Assembly: GCA_000403295.2 (NCBI GenBank)
Contig: KE159605.1
Location: 1,397,409 to 1,461,408, forward strand
Direction of reading: 5' to 3'
DNA: 64,000 nucleotides
Source of the DNA: Lachnospiraceae bacterium M18-1
Lineage (GTDB): Bacteria > Bacillota > Clostridia > Lachnospirales > Lachnospiraceae
Part shown: piece by piece, positions 27,165 through 34,455 of the stretch
How positions within the stretch are numbered: the stretch's first letter is position 1
How the letters are laid out: each line of letters opens with the position of its first letter
Program-made: the position numbers and the translations under genes
The notes under the pieces: generated by a model
What the model was told of the DNA's origin: nothing
What the model saw: only the letters and a program-made list of their open reading frames with translations
Databases searched by the model: none

Positions 27165-27542
27165 ATGATGTATGAAGATTTTTTTGCCGAACGAATGGCC
27201 TCGCTACGAATGAAAAGGAGTGTATCTGCACGTGAAATGAGCCTGTCCATTGGCCAGAATGAAAGCTATATCAACCGCATTGAAAACAAACAGACCTTCC
27301 CGTCTATGCAAGCTTTCTTTTATATATGTGAATATTTTCAGATCACTCCGAAAGATTTTTTTGATCCCGGCAATCCAAATCCCACCAGGATCAATGACAT
27401 TATAAATATACTTTATGCGCTGGACGATGAACAACTCGAGATCATATTCAATGTCGCAAAAGGACTGTCCCATAAAAGGGAAGAGACTATAAATAAACCC
27501 ATACCTCCTTGGACAAAGTCCGCCCGTCCCATTGGGACATGA
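27165..27542 (+). CDS. XRE-family transcriptional regulator
   Basis: About 125 residues; several ATG codons are clustered, and ATG 27165 behind GAGGTGA is preferred. The N-terminal Cro/C1 helix-turn-helix is clear: RMASLRMKRSVSAREMSLSI, GQNESYINRIENKQTFPSMQ, FFYICEYFQITPKDFFDPGN. The C-terminal half has a short helix (IINILYALDDEQLEIIFNVA) often seen in single-copy clostridial XRE regulators. No partner gene is evident. Confidence 0.88.
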   Translation: MMYEDFFAERMASLRMKRSVSAREMSLSIGQNESYINRIENKQTFPSMQAFFYICEYFQITPKDFFDPGNPNPTRINDIINILYALDDEQLEIIFNVAKGLSHKREETINKPIPPWTKSARPIGT

Positions 27543-27590
27543 ATTTTGGGGTGCCATTGGGTCTAAAAGAATAGTATATTTACAATTTCA

Positions 27591-27639
27591 TGCAGAAAAG
27601 GGCTGGACTGTAATCCAGCCCTTTTCTGCATGCTTTTTT
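27591..27639 (+). terminator. Strong bidirectional terminator
   Basis: Perfect 17-base arms TGCAGAAAAGGGCTGGA (27591-27607) and TCCAGCCCTTTTCTGCA (27614-27630), then TGC and eight T residues. Confidence 0.92.
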
Positions 27640-27675
27640 TTCGCAAAACAGCGTATTTTCTTATGCGGATATACG

Positions 27676-28218
27676 TCAGGATATATCTTCCAAAACCGCA
27701 TATTCCATCCTGGTATCTGTTTTCACAGCATCCCCCATCAAGTCTTCTATATATTGGAAATATCCGTCTGTCCCCCTTGCCTTTAACCACATTTCAATTG
27801 ATTTTTCAATCCGAATGAGACATTTTACCGGCTCCGCATAATAAGCCTCCAGATGTTCCTCAGAATCCAGTCTCACGCCGTCTCCCAGAGCTTTTTTGAT
27901 CTCTCCGTTGGTAAACGGGTCAAAGCTCATCAGGAGCCCTTCTGCCAGAGCCTGATTCTCTTCCGATATAAATGGCTCCAGATCATATTCCAGATCCGCC
28001 AGATAGCCGTCAATGGTCAGAAGGCAGATGTGGATCGCCTCGATCGCCCGCCTGCTGTCTCTTTTTCCATTCTCACGGTGCAGCTTTAACAGGTTCGTTT
28101 CCATGGGAAGCATATAAGGCATATGGCTGTCTTCCTCCCCTTTTTTGATCGAACCAAATCTCTGGGACATCCTGCTGCTGATCCTGTCAAAGTGATATCT
28201 GTTTATCTTTTTTTTCAT
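27676..28218 (-). CDS. Hypothetical protein, alpha-helical, DUF6062-like
   Basis: The start is placed at ATG 28216-28218 (MKKKINRYHFDRISSRMSQR) behind AAGGTG; the longer frame reads into the hairpin repeat. 180 residues, strongly helical and charged, no signal peptide or membrane segment. I do not recognise it with certainty. Motif-like stretches are HRENGKRDSRRAIEAIHICL, ADLEYDLEPFISEENQALAE and EAYYAEPVKCLIRIEKSIEM. Cytoplasmic; function unknown. Confidence 0.65.
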   Translation of the reverse strand: MKKKINRYHFDRISSRMSQRFGSIKKGEEDSHMPYMLPMETNLLKLHRENGKRDSRRAIEAIHICLLTIDGYLADLEYDLEPFISEENQALAEGLLMSFDPFTNGEIKKALGDGVRLDSEEHLEAYYAEPVKCLIRIEKSIEMWLKARGTDGYFQYIEDLMGDAVKTDTRMEYAVLEDIS

Positions 28219-28241
28219 TAATATACACCTTCGTCTTTCTT

Positions 28242-28405
28242 CTAGTATAATCCACATTAATTAACCTTATGTTTCGATCGGATAAATTTCCATCTGCTAC
28301 GTTGTCGTCAATCGACGTAGCCACTGCTACGCCTCATTCCTCCGTCTTGCATATGAAAATTTATCCTGCACGAAACATATAGATAATTAGTGTGGATTAT
28401 ACTAG
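28242..28405. repeat. Hairpin repeat family B, copy 2
   Basis: About 164 bases. Arms of about 52 bases (28242-28293 and 28352-28405) share CTAGTATAATCCACA, TATGTTTCG and GGATAAATTT in inverted orientation. The core carries GCCTC, TCCTCCGTCTTGC, GCTACG and CGACGTAGC, the reverse complement of the core at 1011-1172. It fills the gap between a helical hypothetical gene and aroB. Confidence 0.85.
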
Positions 28406-28547
28406 TAAATTTTATCAAAACACAGTGTAACATTTTCCTGTGTATCAATCAAGGATTAGTTACTGTCATTCGGCCATTGACATTCAAACGTACATGAATT
28501 ATGATGATACCGTAATTGGAGCATTGTATGACAGAGGAGAAACAGTT

Positions 28548-29603
28548 ATGAAATTACAAGTGGATTTAAAGGAGAACAGTTATCCGATCTATATTGAAAA
28601 TGGAATTTTAGAACATGCCGGAGGCTATCTTTCCCAGATTTTCACCGGCCGAAAGATCATGGTCATTTCCGATGATCATGTATATCCTTTATATGGTAAA
28701 AAGCTTATCAACTCTCTGGATTCCTGGGAATGCCATACTCTTGTCCTCCCTCACGGCGAACCGACAAAAAGCTTCCAGACGCTGTCCGAGGTATATTCCG
28801 CCATGCTGGAGGCGAGAATCTCCCGCAGCGATCTGGTCATAGCACTGGGCGGCGGGGTGATCGGCGACCTTGCCGGATTTGCGGCAGCCACCTATCTGAG
28901 GGGCGTAAAGCTGGTGCAGGTCCCTACCTCCCTGCTGGCGCAGGTGGACTCTTCCGTCGGTGGAAAAACTGCGGTAGACCTGCCCCAGGGCAAGAACCTG
29001 GCAGGGGCATTTTACCATCCGAAAATGGTCCTGATCGATCCTGATGTGCTGCAGACTCTGCCCGAGCGCTTCATCCATGACGGCATGGGAGAGGTCATCA
29101 AATATGGCTGCATCAAAGACCGCGCCCTGTTTGATACATTAAAAGAGCACCGCTCATTTGACAGCCTGAAAGAGGAACTGGCATCCGTTATCTTCCGCTG
29201 TGTGGATATCAAACGGATCGTTGTGGAAAAAGACCAGTTTGATACCGGAGAGCGGATGCTGCTGAACTTCGGACATACGCTTGCCCATACTATCGAGCAG
29301 TTCTACCGCTACAGCCGAGAAAGCCACGGTGAAGCCGTTGCCATCGGAATGTATCAGATCACAAAGATCGCAGAAGAGAAAGGACTCACTGCTCCGGGAT
29401 GTGCAGACTCCCTGAAGGAAGTGCTGGATGCTTACGGACTTCCTCATCAATGTGGACTGCCTCTCTCTTCCCTCACCGCTGCGATCACATTAGATAAAAA
29501 AAATCTGAATAGTCATCTGAATGTTGTTCTTCTGCATACGGTTGGAGACAGTTATGTATATCCTACCGATACAGAATTTTTCAAAGGGGACTTTCTTGTT
29601 TAA
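28548..29603 (+). CDS. aroB: 3-dehydroquinate synthase
   Basis: Second step of the shikimate pathway: NAD- and metal-dependent cyclisation of DAHP to 3-dehydroquinate in the cytoplasm. ATG 28548 (MKLQVDLKENSYPIYIENGI) is preceded by AGAGGAG; 36 extra codons upstream are unlikely. 352 residues, the usual length. Visible landmarks: LGGGVIGDLAGFAAATYLRG, VPTSLLAQVDSSVGGKTAVD, metal and substrate region GEVIKYG, FGHTLAHTIE and SHGEAVAIGM. No other shikimate gene is adjacent. Confidence 0.97.
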   Translation: MKLQVDLKENSYPIYIENGILEHAGGYLSQIFTGRKIMVISDDHVYPLYGKKLINSLDSWECHTLVLPHGEPTKSFQTLSEVYSAMLEARISRSDLVIALGGGVIGDLAGFAAATYLRGVKLVQVPTSLLAQVDSSVGGKTAVDLPQGKNLAGAFYHPKMVLIDPDVLQTLPERFIHDGMGEVIKYGCIKDRALFDTLKEHRSFDSLKEELASVIFRCVDIKRIVVEKDQFDTGERMLLNFGHTLAHTIEQFYRYSRESHGEAVAIGMYQITKIAEEKGLTAPGCADSLKEVLDAYGLPHQCGLPLSSLTAAITLDKKNLNSHLNVVLLHTVGDSYVYPTDTEFFKGDFLV

Positions 29604-29676
29604 AAAGTCCCCGGACCGCAGAAGATGCTGAGGCGGATGGGATATGGATCCCCACCCGTCTCAAACATCCTTTATG

Positions 29677-30699
29677 CTAATATCGGTTATGTACATCTTC
29701 CGCAAAGCACATCAGATCTTTTACTTCCAGTACCCTGCCGTCATCCAGCACCGCCTTGCCGTTCATCCTGCCGAACACCTGGTGCTGGTCTGTTTCGATC
29801 AGTATCGCCGCCGTTCTGGCCGCCCGGTCAAGGACCGGCTGGAACTCCATCTCAAACCTGCCGTCACTGGAAGAAAATGTCCACGGCTTCATATAGCTGT
29901 CTTTAGGAATATGAAACTCCACATCATCCAGCTTATGCCCTTTCCCATCATAGAACAGGATATTTTCCGATGCCGCGGAGGTATCTCCGAATCCATATCC
30001 AATATTAAAGCCAAATGCTTTTCCGTCGATCATCTGATTCCCGGACCCCCAGTACCATCGGTTGTCATAGGTCCATACGCCCCTTCCCCAGTCCAGTGTG
30101 CCGAAATCTGTTTCCCTGGAAAAGGAGTAGGTCCTCCCGTCAAAAGTCATGCTGCCGGATGCAGGCATGCAGTTGATCTTCTGGTTATAATAAAAGGCGG
30201 TTTTCTTTTCCTTCCATGGAGTCGCGATCACCATTGTATCCATATCCGGCTGCTCCAGCTGGATATCACAGGAAAAATCCTTTCCCTGGTAAAAGTTTTT
30301 AAACCGGCAGCGGATCTGCCGTTTTCCGTCTTTTATAAAATATCCCATATGAAGGCGTTTATCCCGGTATACCACATCTCCGGTCTCTGATGTCTCCGGC
30401 ATATGAAACCTGCCCATTGGAAATGCGTTGAGTATGGTCTCTGTGTGCTCCCAGCCCTCTTTAAGATTCAGCAGCGACACAGACTGCAGGCCGATATAGC
30501 CGTCGTCCGAAAGGGTAAACGCCCCGGCGAAATCTTCATTTAATACGAGATAATAATCCCATTCCTTGATCCGGAACTTCGGTGCCCGGATCTTGTCCCT
30601 GGAATACGTCTGGACCAGCTTTCTGGACCAGCCCGGCTCCATCAGGCTTCCGTCTGGGTTTAATAGCGGATGTACCTGTGTCACTTCGTGATTTCTCAT
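29677..30699 (-). CDS. DUF2804 family protein
   Basis: About 341 residues from ATG 30697-30699 (MRNHEVTQVHPLLNPDGSLM); AAGGAGG lies seven bases upstream, and the preceding ATG is one codon earlier. DUF2804 features: the N-terminal LLNPDGSLMEPGWSRKLVQT, WDYYLVLNEDFAGAFTLSDD, RPYSFSR-like TYSFSRETDFGTLDWGRGVW and RWYWGSGNQMIDGKAFGFNI. A soluble beta-rich protein related to lipocalin-like AttH/CrtC folds; biochemical role unknown. Confidence 0.88.
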   Translation of the reverse strand: MRNHEVTQVHPLLNPDGSLMEPGWSRKLVQTYSRDKIRAPKFRIKEWDYYLVLNEDFAGAFTLSDDGYIGLQSVSLLNLKEGWEHTETILNAFPMGRFHMPETSETGDVVYRDKRLHMGYFIKDGKRQIRCRFKNFYQGKDFSCDIQLEQPDMDTMVIATPWKEKKTAFYYNQKINCMPASGSMTFDGRTYSFSRETDFGTLDWGRGVWTYDNRWYWGSGNQMIDGKAFGFNIGYGFGDTSAASENILFYDGKGHKLDDVEFHIPKDSYMKPWTFSSSDGRFEMEFQPVLDRAARTAAILIETDQHQVFGRMNGKAVLDDGRVLEVKDLMCFAEDVHNRY

Positions 30700-30722
30700 C
30701 ATTTTTCCTCCTTGTATTAGAG

Positions 30723-31005
30723 CGGGTGTGAACAGCAACGAATCCGGTCTATTGAAAGCTGCCTTACGGCAAGAGGCCGGATTTCAGCCCCAGTATTGTA
30801 CTGCCTGTGACCGTGCAGCGCAGTGCACGGTTCAGGAGTGGACAGTAACAGTATACGTTACTGTTCACGGTGCCTTGCACCCTGCTGCAAGGCATCCGAC
30901 CAGTAAAATAGCGGTTGCGCGCATCCAGCCCCTCGCCGTCAGGCGACTTTTCAATGGGCTGGATGCGTTACAGTTCGCGGCCGGTTAAGCCGTGAACTGT
31001 AACCA
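30723..31005. repeat. Cluster of intergenic palindromes (family D)
   Basis: Three related hairpins stand in a 280-base gap: GCGGGTGTGAACAGCAAC at 30723, GGACAGTAAC...GTTACTGTTC near 30843-30872, and GTTACAGTTCGCGGC/GCCGTGAACTGTAAC at 30969-31005. A further stem pairs GCGCATCCAGCCC with GGGCTGGATGCG (about 30917-30969). No gene is visible. Confidence 0.75.
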
Positions 31006-31140
31006 GTATACCACGTTCTTTGAAAATCTGGAAATTTTTCTCTTGCATTTTTGGAATAAACAGTGTAATATATGAATATAATCATATGTAGTATTCAAAA
31101 CTACTTATAACTTATTTATATATTTTAGGAGGCGGTTTTA

Positions 31141-31797
31141 ATGACGAAACAGCATATCAAAGATCCCGGAAGTGCAATCACCCATTTTATCGGCATGCTC
31201 ATGGCGATTTTTGCGGCAGTCCCGCTTTTGATCCGTGCCGCCCGTGAACCGGGCCGAATCTACGTGATCTCCCTCGCTATCTATGCAGCGAGCCTGGTAT
31301 TATTATATGCGGCGAGTACAACTTACCATACCTTTGACCTGTCAGAAAAAATAAATACCATTTTAAAGAAAATCGATCATATGATGATCTTCATCCTGAT
31401 CGCAGGCAGCTATACGCCCATCTGCCTTCTGGTGCTAAAAGGACGGATCGGACTCATCCTGCTTTCCCTTGTATGGGGAATCGCGATCGTGGGAATCCTG
31501 ATCAAAGCTTTCTGGGTCTTCTGTCCCAAGTGGGTTTCCTCCATCCTGTATATCGGAATGGGCTGGACCTGCGTGCTGGCTTTTACACAGATTCTTAATT
31601 CCATGAGTACGGCAGCCTTCGGATGGCTCCTGGCAGGCGGCATCATTTATACGATCGGCGGAGTGATCTATGCGCTGAAACTGCCGATCTTCAACAGCAG
31701 ACATAAAAATTTCGGCAGCCATGAGATTTTCCATCTCTTCGTCATGGGCGGGAGCGCCTGTCATTTTGTAGTGATGTATGCGTATCTGCTGCCATAG
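31141..31797 (+). CDS. trhA: Hemolysin III / TrhA family membrane protein
   Basis: 218 residues with seven membrane segments. PAQR/HlyIII metal-site motifs are visible: TYHTF near residue 62 after SAITHFIG, KIDHMMIFILIAGSYTPICL and HEIFHLFVMGGSACHFV near the C-terminus. AGGAGG precedes the ATG. These proteins act in membrane energetics or fluidity; the name hemolysin is historical. Monocistronic, with a terminator downstream. Confidence 0.94.
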   Translation: MTKQHIKDPGSAITHFIGMLMAIFAAVPLLIRAAREPGRIYVISLAIYAASLVLLYAASTTYHTFDLSEKINTILKKIDHMMIFILIAGSYTPICLLVLKGRIGLILLSLVWGIAIVGILIKAFWVFCPKWVSSILYIGMGWTCVLAFTQILNSMSTAAFGWLLAGGIIYTIGGVIYALKLPIFNSRHKNFGSHEIFHLFVMGGSACHFVVMYAYLLP

Positions 31798-31819
31798 AGC
31801 TAATAAATTTCATCATAAG

Positions 31820-31882
31820 AAGCCGGGAATCCCTTAATGGCCATAACAAAGTGACCCTTGGTAATGATTCCCGGCTTTTTTC
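31820..31882 (+). terminator. Terminator of the trhA gene
   Basis: AAGCCGGGAATC (31820-31831) pairs with GATTCCCGGCTT (31866-31877), followed by a T run. Confidence 0.88.
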
Positions 31883-31929
31883 TGTTTTCCTTTTGATCTC
31901 CCTAACCCGGATAAACCGGAAAAGTTTTT

Positions 31930-31977
31930 TTGCATTTCCTCCAAATTTCAAGTACAATAAAGAAAAATATTGGAGGA
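31930..31977 (+). promoter_or_regulatory. Internal promoter and SD-masking hairpin of the element
   Basis: TTGCAT (31930-31935), 17 bases, TACAAT (31953-31958). TCCTCCAA (31937-31944) is complementary to TTGGAGGA (31970-31977), which contains the ribosome binding site. RNA started at this promoter (near 31963) lacks the left arm, while read-through RNA contains both arms and would be poorly translated. Confidence 0.75.
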
Positions 31978-31984
31978 TGTGTTC

Positions 31985-33487
31985 ATGTTACTTACGGATA
32001 AATATGCTGACAAAATGAATGGTATCATCACTTGCTATGACCGTATGATCATCCAGGGCTATATCCCCGGATGGAGTTATGCGGAAGGTATGACCAGCTA
32101 TTTAAAAGCCAACAACATCCGTATTTTTGATTTTTCGACTTTCTCCCAGCCCCTTACGGAACAGGTTCGTGTAAATGCCCAGCGCATTGCAGATGAAAAC
32201 GGCATCCAGATTGAGTTCATCCGGAAACTCCGGGCGTTCCGAAAAGATGACCGCATCCAGGAGATCATTCAGAAAACCGGTAAGTCTGAGGGGCTGATTC
32301 ATATCTTTTCTGCCATGGAACAATGCAATACTTATAAGCCATGGCATGATAAAACAACCGGAAAAACATTCCTTAAGTTTGACCAAAGCAAATGTCTCCA
32401 TTATTATTTTTATTTTATAGATAAAGAACTCGGCTTGTGTTATCTCCGGGTTCCCACCTGGGCTCCCTTCCGACTGCAGTTCTACATGAACGGTCATAAT
32501 CTTCTGGCCCATAAGCTGCAAAAGAAAGGGATCACTTACCGTATGCATGATAACGCCTTCCTTGAAATCTCAGATGTCGAAACTGCCCAGAAACTATCTG
32601 ACAGAATCAACCCGGAAGGTCTCCATAAAATCCTGGATGTATTTGCAAAACGCTACTGTCCCATTGCGGAATCGCTCGGTCTCGGCTACACTTGGACAGT
32701 CCAACAGATTGAGTGTGCAACCGATATCATGTTCAAACAGGCCTGTGACCTGGAGCCCCTTTATGATGAGATCATCCGGACGGCAATCTTTACGGTAAAG
32801 CCGGATAACATCGCTGCATTCCTGGGACAGCGCATTACCTATAACTGTAAGAAAGAAGTCGGTACAAACTATAACCAGCGTATTCTCGGTACGAGAATCA
32901 AACACCATATGGGTGATGTATCAATTAAAATGTATGATAAATTTGGCTGTGTCTTACGGATAGAAAGTACTTGCAATGACATCGGGACTTTTCGTGTAAA
33001 ACGGAAAGTGGAACACAGGGACGGCAGTTCCACAGAACAAAAAGCGCCTTTGAAAAAAAGTATTTATAGCCTGTATCAGTTATTCACAATCATGAAAGCC
33101 GCCAACTACCGGTATCTGGAATTCGTATCATCCTTTGATGACCACAGCGGCGGAAAGAAGAATCTTACAAAAGCAACAGAGGCTGTTAAGGAGAAAGGCC
33201 GTTCCTACCGTGGGCTGAACTTCTTTTCCCCAAAAGATCTGTTGGTACTGGAAGTGATCAGCCGGGGCGAATACATGACTTTTGGAATGCAGGGAAAGGA
33301 TATCCGCCGCCATCTGGAGGATATCAGTCCGTCTGCCATGTCGAGAATTTTTAAGCGGCTCCGTCTCCATGGGATTATTGAACGGGTTCAAGGAACTTAT
33401 AAGTATTTTACAACAGCTTACGGCAAAGAGGTCATTGCGGCAGGATTAACCGTTAGAAACCTTGTGCTTATACCAGCATTGGCATAA
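31985..33487 (+). CDS. Putative novel transposase/recombinase of the 1,638-bp element
   Basis: 500 residues from ATG 31985 (MLLTDKYADKMNGIITCYDR), eight bases after GGAGG; the 15-base extension with TTG is unlikely. It is the only gene of a duplicated mobile unit, so a role in transposition is inferred. I see no DDE/IS4, DEDD/IS110, HUH-Y1, serine or tyrosine recombinase signature. Features: beta-strand-like IITCYDRMIIQGYIPGW and CLHYYFYFIDKELGLCYLRV with acidic residues, FGCVLRIESTCNDIGTFRVK in the middle, and a C-terminal winged-helix (FGMQGKDIRRHLEDISPSAM, SRIFKRLRLHGIIERVQGTY), which often earns such proteins a regulator label. The protein is identical to the copy at 52233-53735. Confidence 0.85.
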   Translation: MLLTDKYADKMNGIITCYDRMIIQGYIPGWSYAEGMTSYLKANNIRIFDFSTFSQPLTEQVRVNAQRIADENGIQIEFIRKLRAFRKDDRIQEIIQKTGKSEGLIHIFSAMEQCNTYKPWHDKTTGKTFLKFDQSKCLHYYFYFIDKELGLCYLRVPTWAPFRLQFYMNGHNLLAHKLQKKGITYRMHDNAFLEISDVETAQKLSDRINPEGLHKILDVFAKRYCPIAESLGLGYTWTVQQIECATDIMFKQACDLEPLYDEIIRTAIFTVKPDNIAAFLGQRITYNCKKEVGTNYNQRILGTRIKHHMGDVSIKMYDKFGCVLRIESTCNDIGTFRVKRKVEHRDGSSTEQKAPLKKSIYSLYQLFTIMKAANYRYLEFVSSFDDHSGGKKNLTKATEAVKEKGRSYRGLNFFSPKDLLVLEVISRGEYMTFGMQGKDIRRHLEDISPSAMSRIFKRLRLHGIIERVQGTYKYFTTAYGKEVIAAGLTVRNLVLIPALA

Positions 33488-33580
33488 GTGTTTTTCTTAT
33501 GCAGAAATTTTGCCATTTTGCGTCAAAAAATATTTATAAGTGGCCTAATGCAGCCGTACAGAGCCAGATCAAAACCCGGC

Positions 33581-34201
33581 TTATGAATCCGCAGACCTTT
33601 CCCGCGGCTTCTGATTCTTCCACTCAGGATTGGAATACAGTCTTTCCAGTTCTCTGATCCGCTGATCGATTCCACGCTTCCGGATATAGTCGCTTACCGT
33701 TTTCGGCACATACTGGAACCATTCCTTGTTCTCCGCAACCATCTTTTTTACATCATACCCCGTAGGCCCGCAGTCCTCGCCCGGTCTCTGCCAGAGAATC
33801 TCCGTCTTCAGGCCCTGCCGCTGGACGGCCTGTGCCTTCTCTTCGTCCCATTCCCGGCAGATACTCAAGTAATAAGTCGCATCCCGGGGCGCATACTGCG
33901 AAATCAGATCCGGCTGGGTGACCGGAAACGGGATGATGTCAAATTCCTTACGCCTGACCCCGAAATCCAGCAGCGCCCCCTGGATCATCTCATAACGCTC
34001 CAGATAGGTCAGCGGATTGTCCCGCTTCGTAACCCCATGCTGGTCCAGCGACGAGGTTGCCGCAAAAGAAACGATATCCGCATGTGTGATCCCGATATAC
34101 AGCTTATGGCATCGCATCTTTGCCGCCAGAATATACTCCATATGTTTTAAAGTAAAGATCTGAAATCTGCCAAAGGCTACCCCTGTTTCAACCATAATCA
34201 T
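33581..34201 (-). CDS. Cytidylyltransferase-like nucleotidyltransferase (NadM-like)
   Basis: 206 residues. The N-terminal nucleotidyltransferase signature VAFGRFQIFTLKHMEYI resembles the GRFQPxHxGH of NadM-type NMN adenylyltransferases, with H-x-x-H changed to T-x-x-H. LYIGITHAD, NPLTYLERYEMIQGALLDFG and the C-terminal YDVKKMV-AENKEWFQYVPKTV segment fit the same group. It probably adenylylates or cytidylylates a small phosphate-containing substrate; the altered first motif makes the NMN assignment unsure. The first 60 bases upstream of 33581 are intergenic DNA left by the element. Confidence 0.78.
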   Translation of the reverse strand: MIMVETGVAFGRFQIFTLKHMEYILAAKMRCHKLYIGITHADIVSFAATSSLDQHGVTKRDNPLTYLERYEMIQGALLDFGVRRKEFDIIPFPVTQPDLISQYAPRDATYYLSICREWDEEKAQAVQRQGLKTEILWQRPGEDCGPTGYDVKKMVAENKEWFQYVPKTVSDYIRKRGIDQRIRELERLYSNPEWKNQKPRERSADS

Positions 34202-34307
34202 TTTCCTCTCTGATTTTTTCTAGCTTAGGAACTGTGGTTCCTTACTCCATTTATCATAACAGATTCTTCTGGCTTTTCAAACTTTTTTATTTCCGGTGCT
34301 ATGAACA

Positions 34308-34328
34308 CCGCGGGTGTGAACAGTAACA
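34308..34328. repeat. Palindrome family D fragment
   Basis: CCGCGGGTGTGAACAGTAAC recurs with small changes at 30723 and 62956. The remainder of 34202-34455 holds nothing else I recognise. Confidence 0.55.
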
Positions 34329-34455
34329 AAATAACTAGAAAATCCCAGTCCACTTCGTTCATCTGTAGTATTGTTTCACCGAAAAAAATATGTTAAAATA
34401 TAAACGCATTTAAGGAAACATATCATAATTCACTACATAAGAAAGGAATCATAGT

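Larger units (their letters stand above)
31906..33543 (+). mobile_element. Unclassified insertion element, copy 1 (1,638 bp)
   Basis: Its ends were defined by comparison with the copy at 52154-53791: the two share the same 1,638-base boundaries, flanked on both sides by CCTAA (31901-31905 and 33544-33548 here), with unrelated sequence beyond. The ends CCCGGATAAACCGG and AAATATTTATAAGTGG show no terminal inverted repeat. Small subterminal hairpins are present (CCGG-ATAAA-CCGG on the left, CATAAG...CTTATG on the right). It carries one gene and is intergenic here. Confidence 0.92.

Noticed and set aside
27532-27818. Plus-strand frames over 27.5-27.8 kb
   Set aside because: They cross the perfect terminator hairpin and are antisense to the helical hypothetical gene.
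29586-29613. GGGGACTTT...AAAGTCCCC hairpin as aroB terminator
   Set aside because: The stem overlaps the last aroB codons and lacks a T tract on the plus strand; left unassigned.
31985-33487. Calling the duplicated protein a MarR-type regulator
   Set aside because: The winged helix is only the C-terminal quarter; two identical copies with mobile boundaries argue for a transposition protein.
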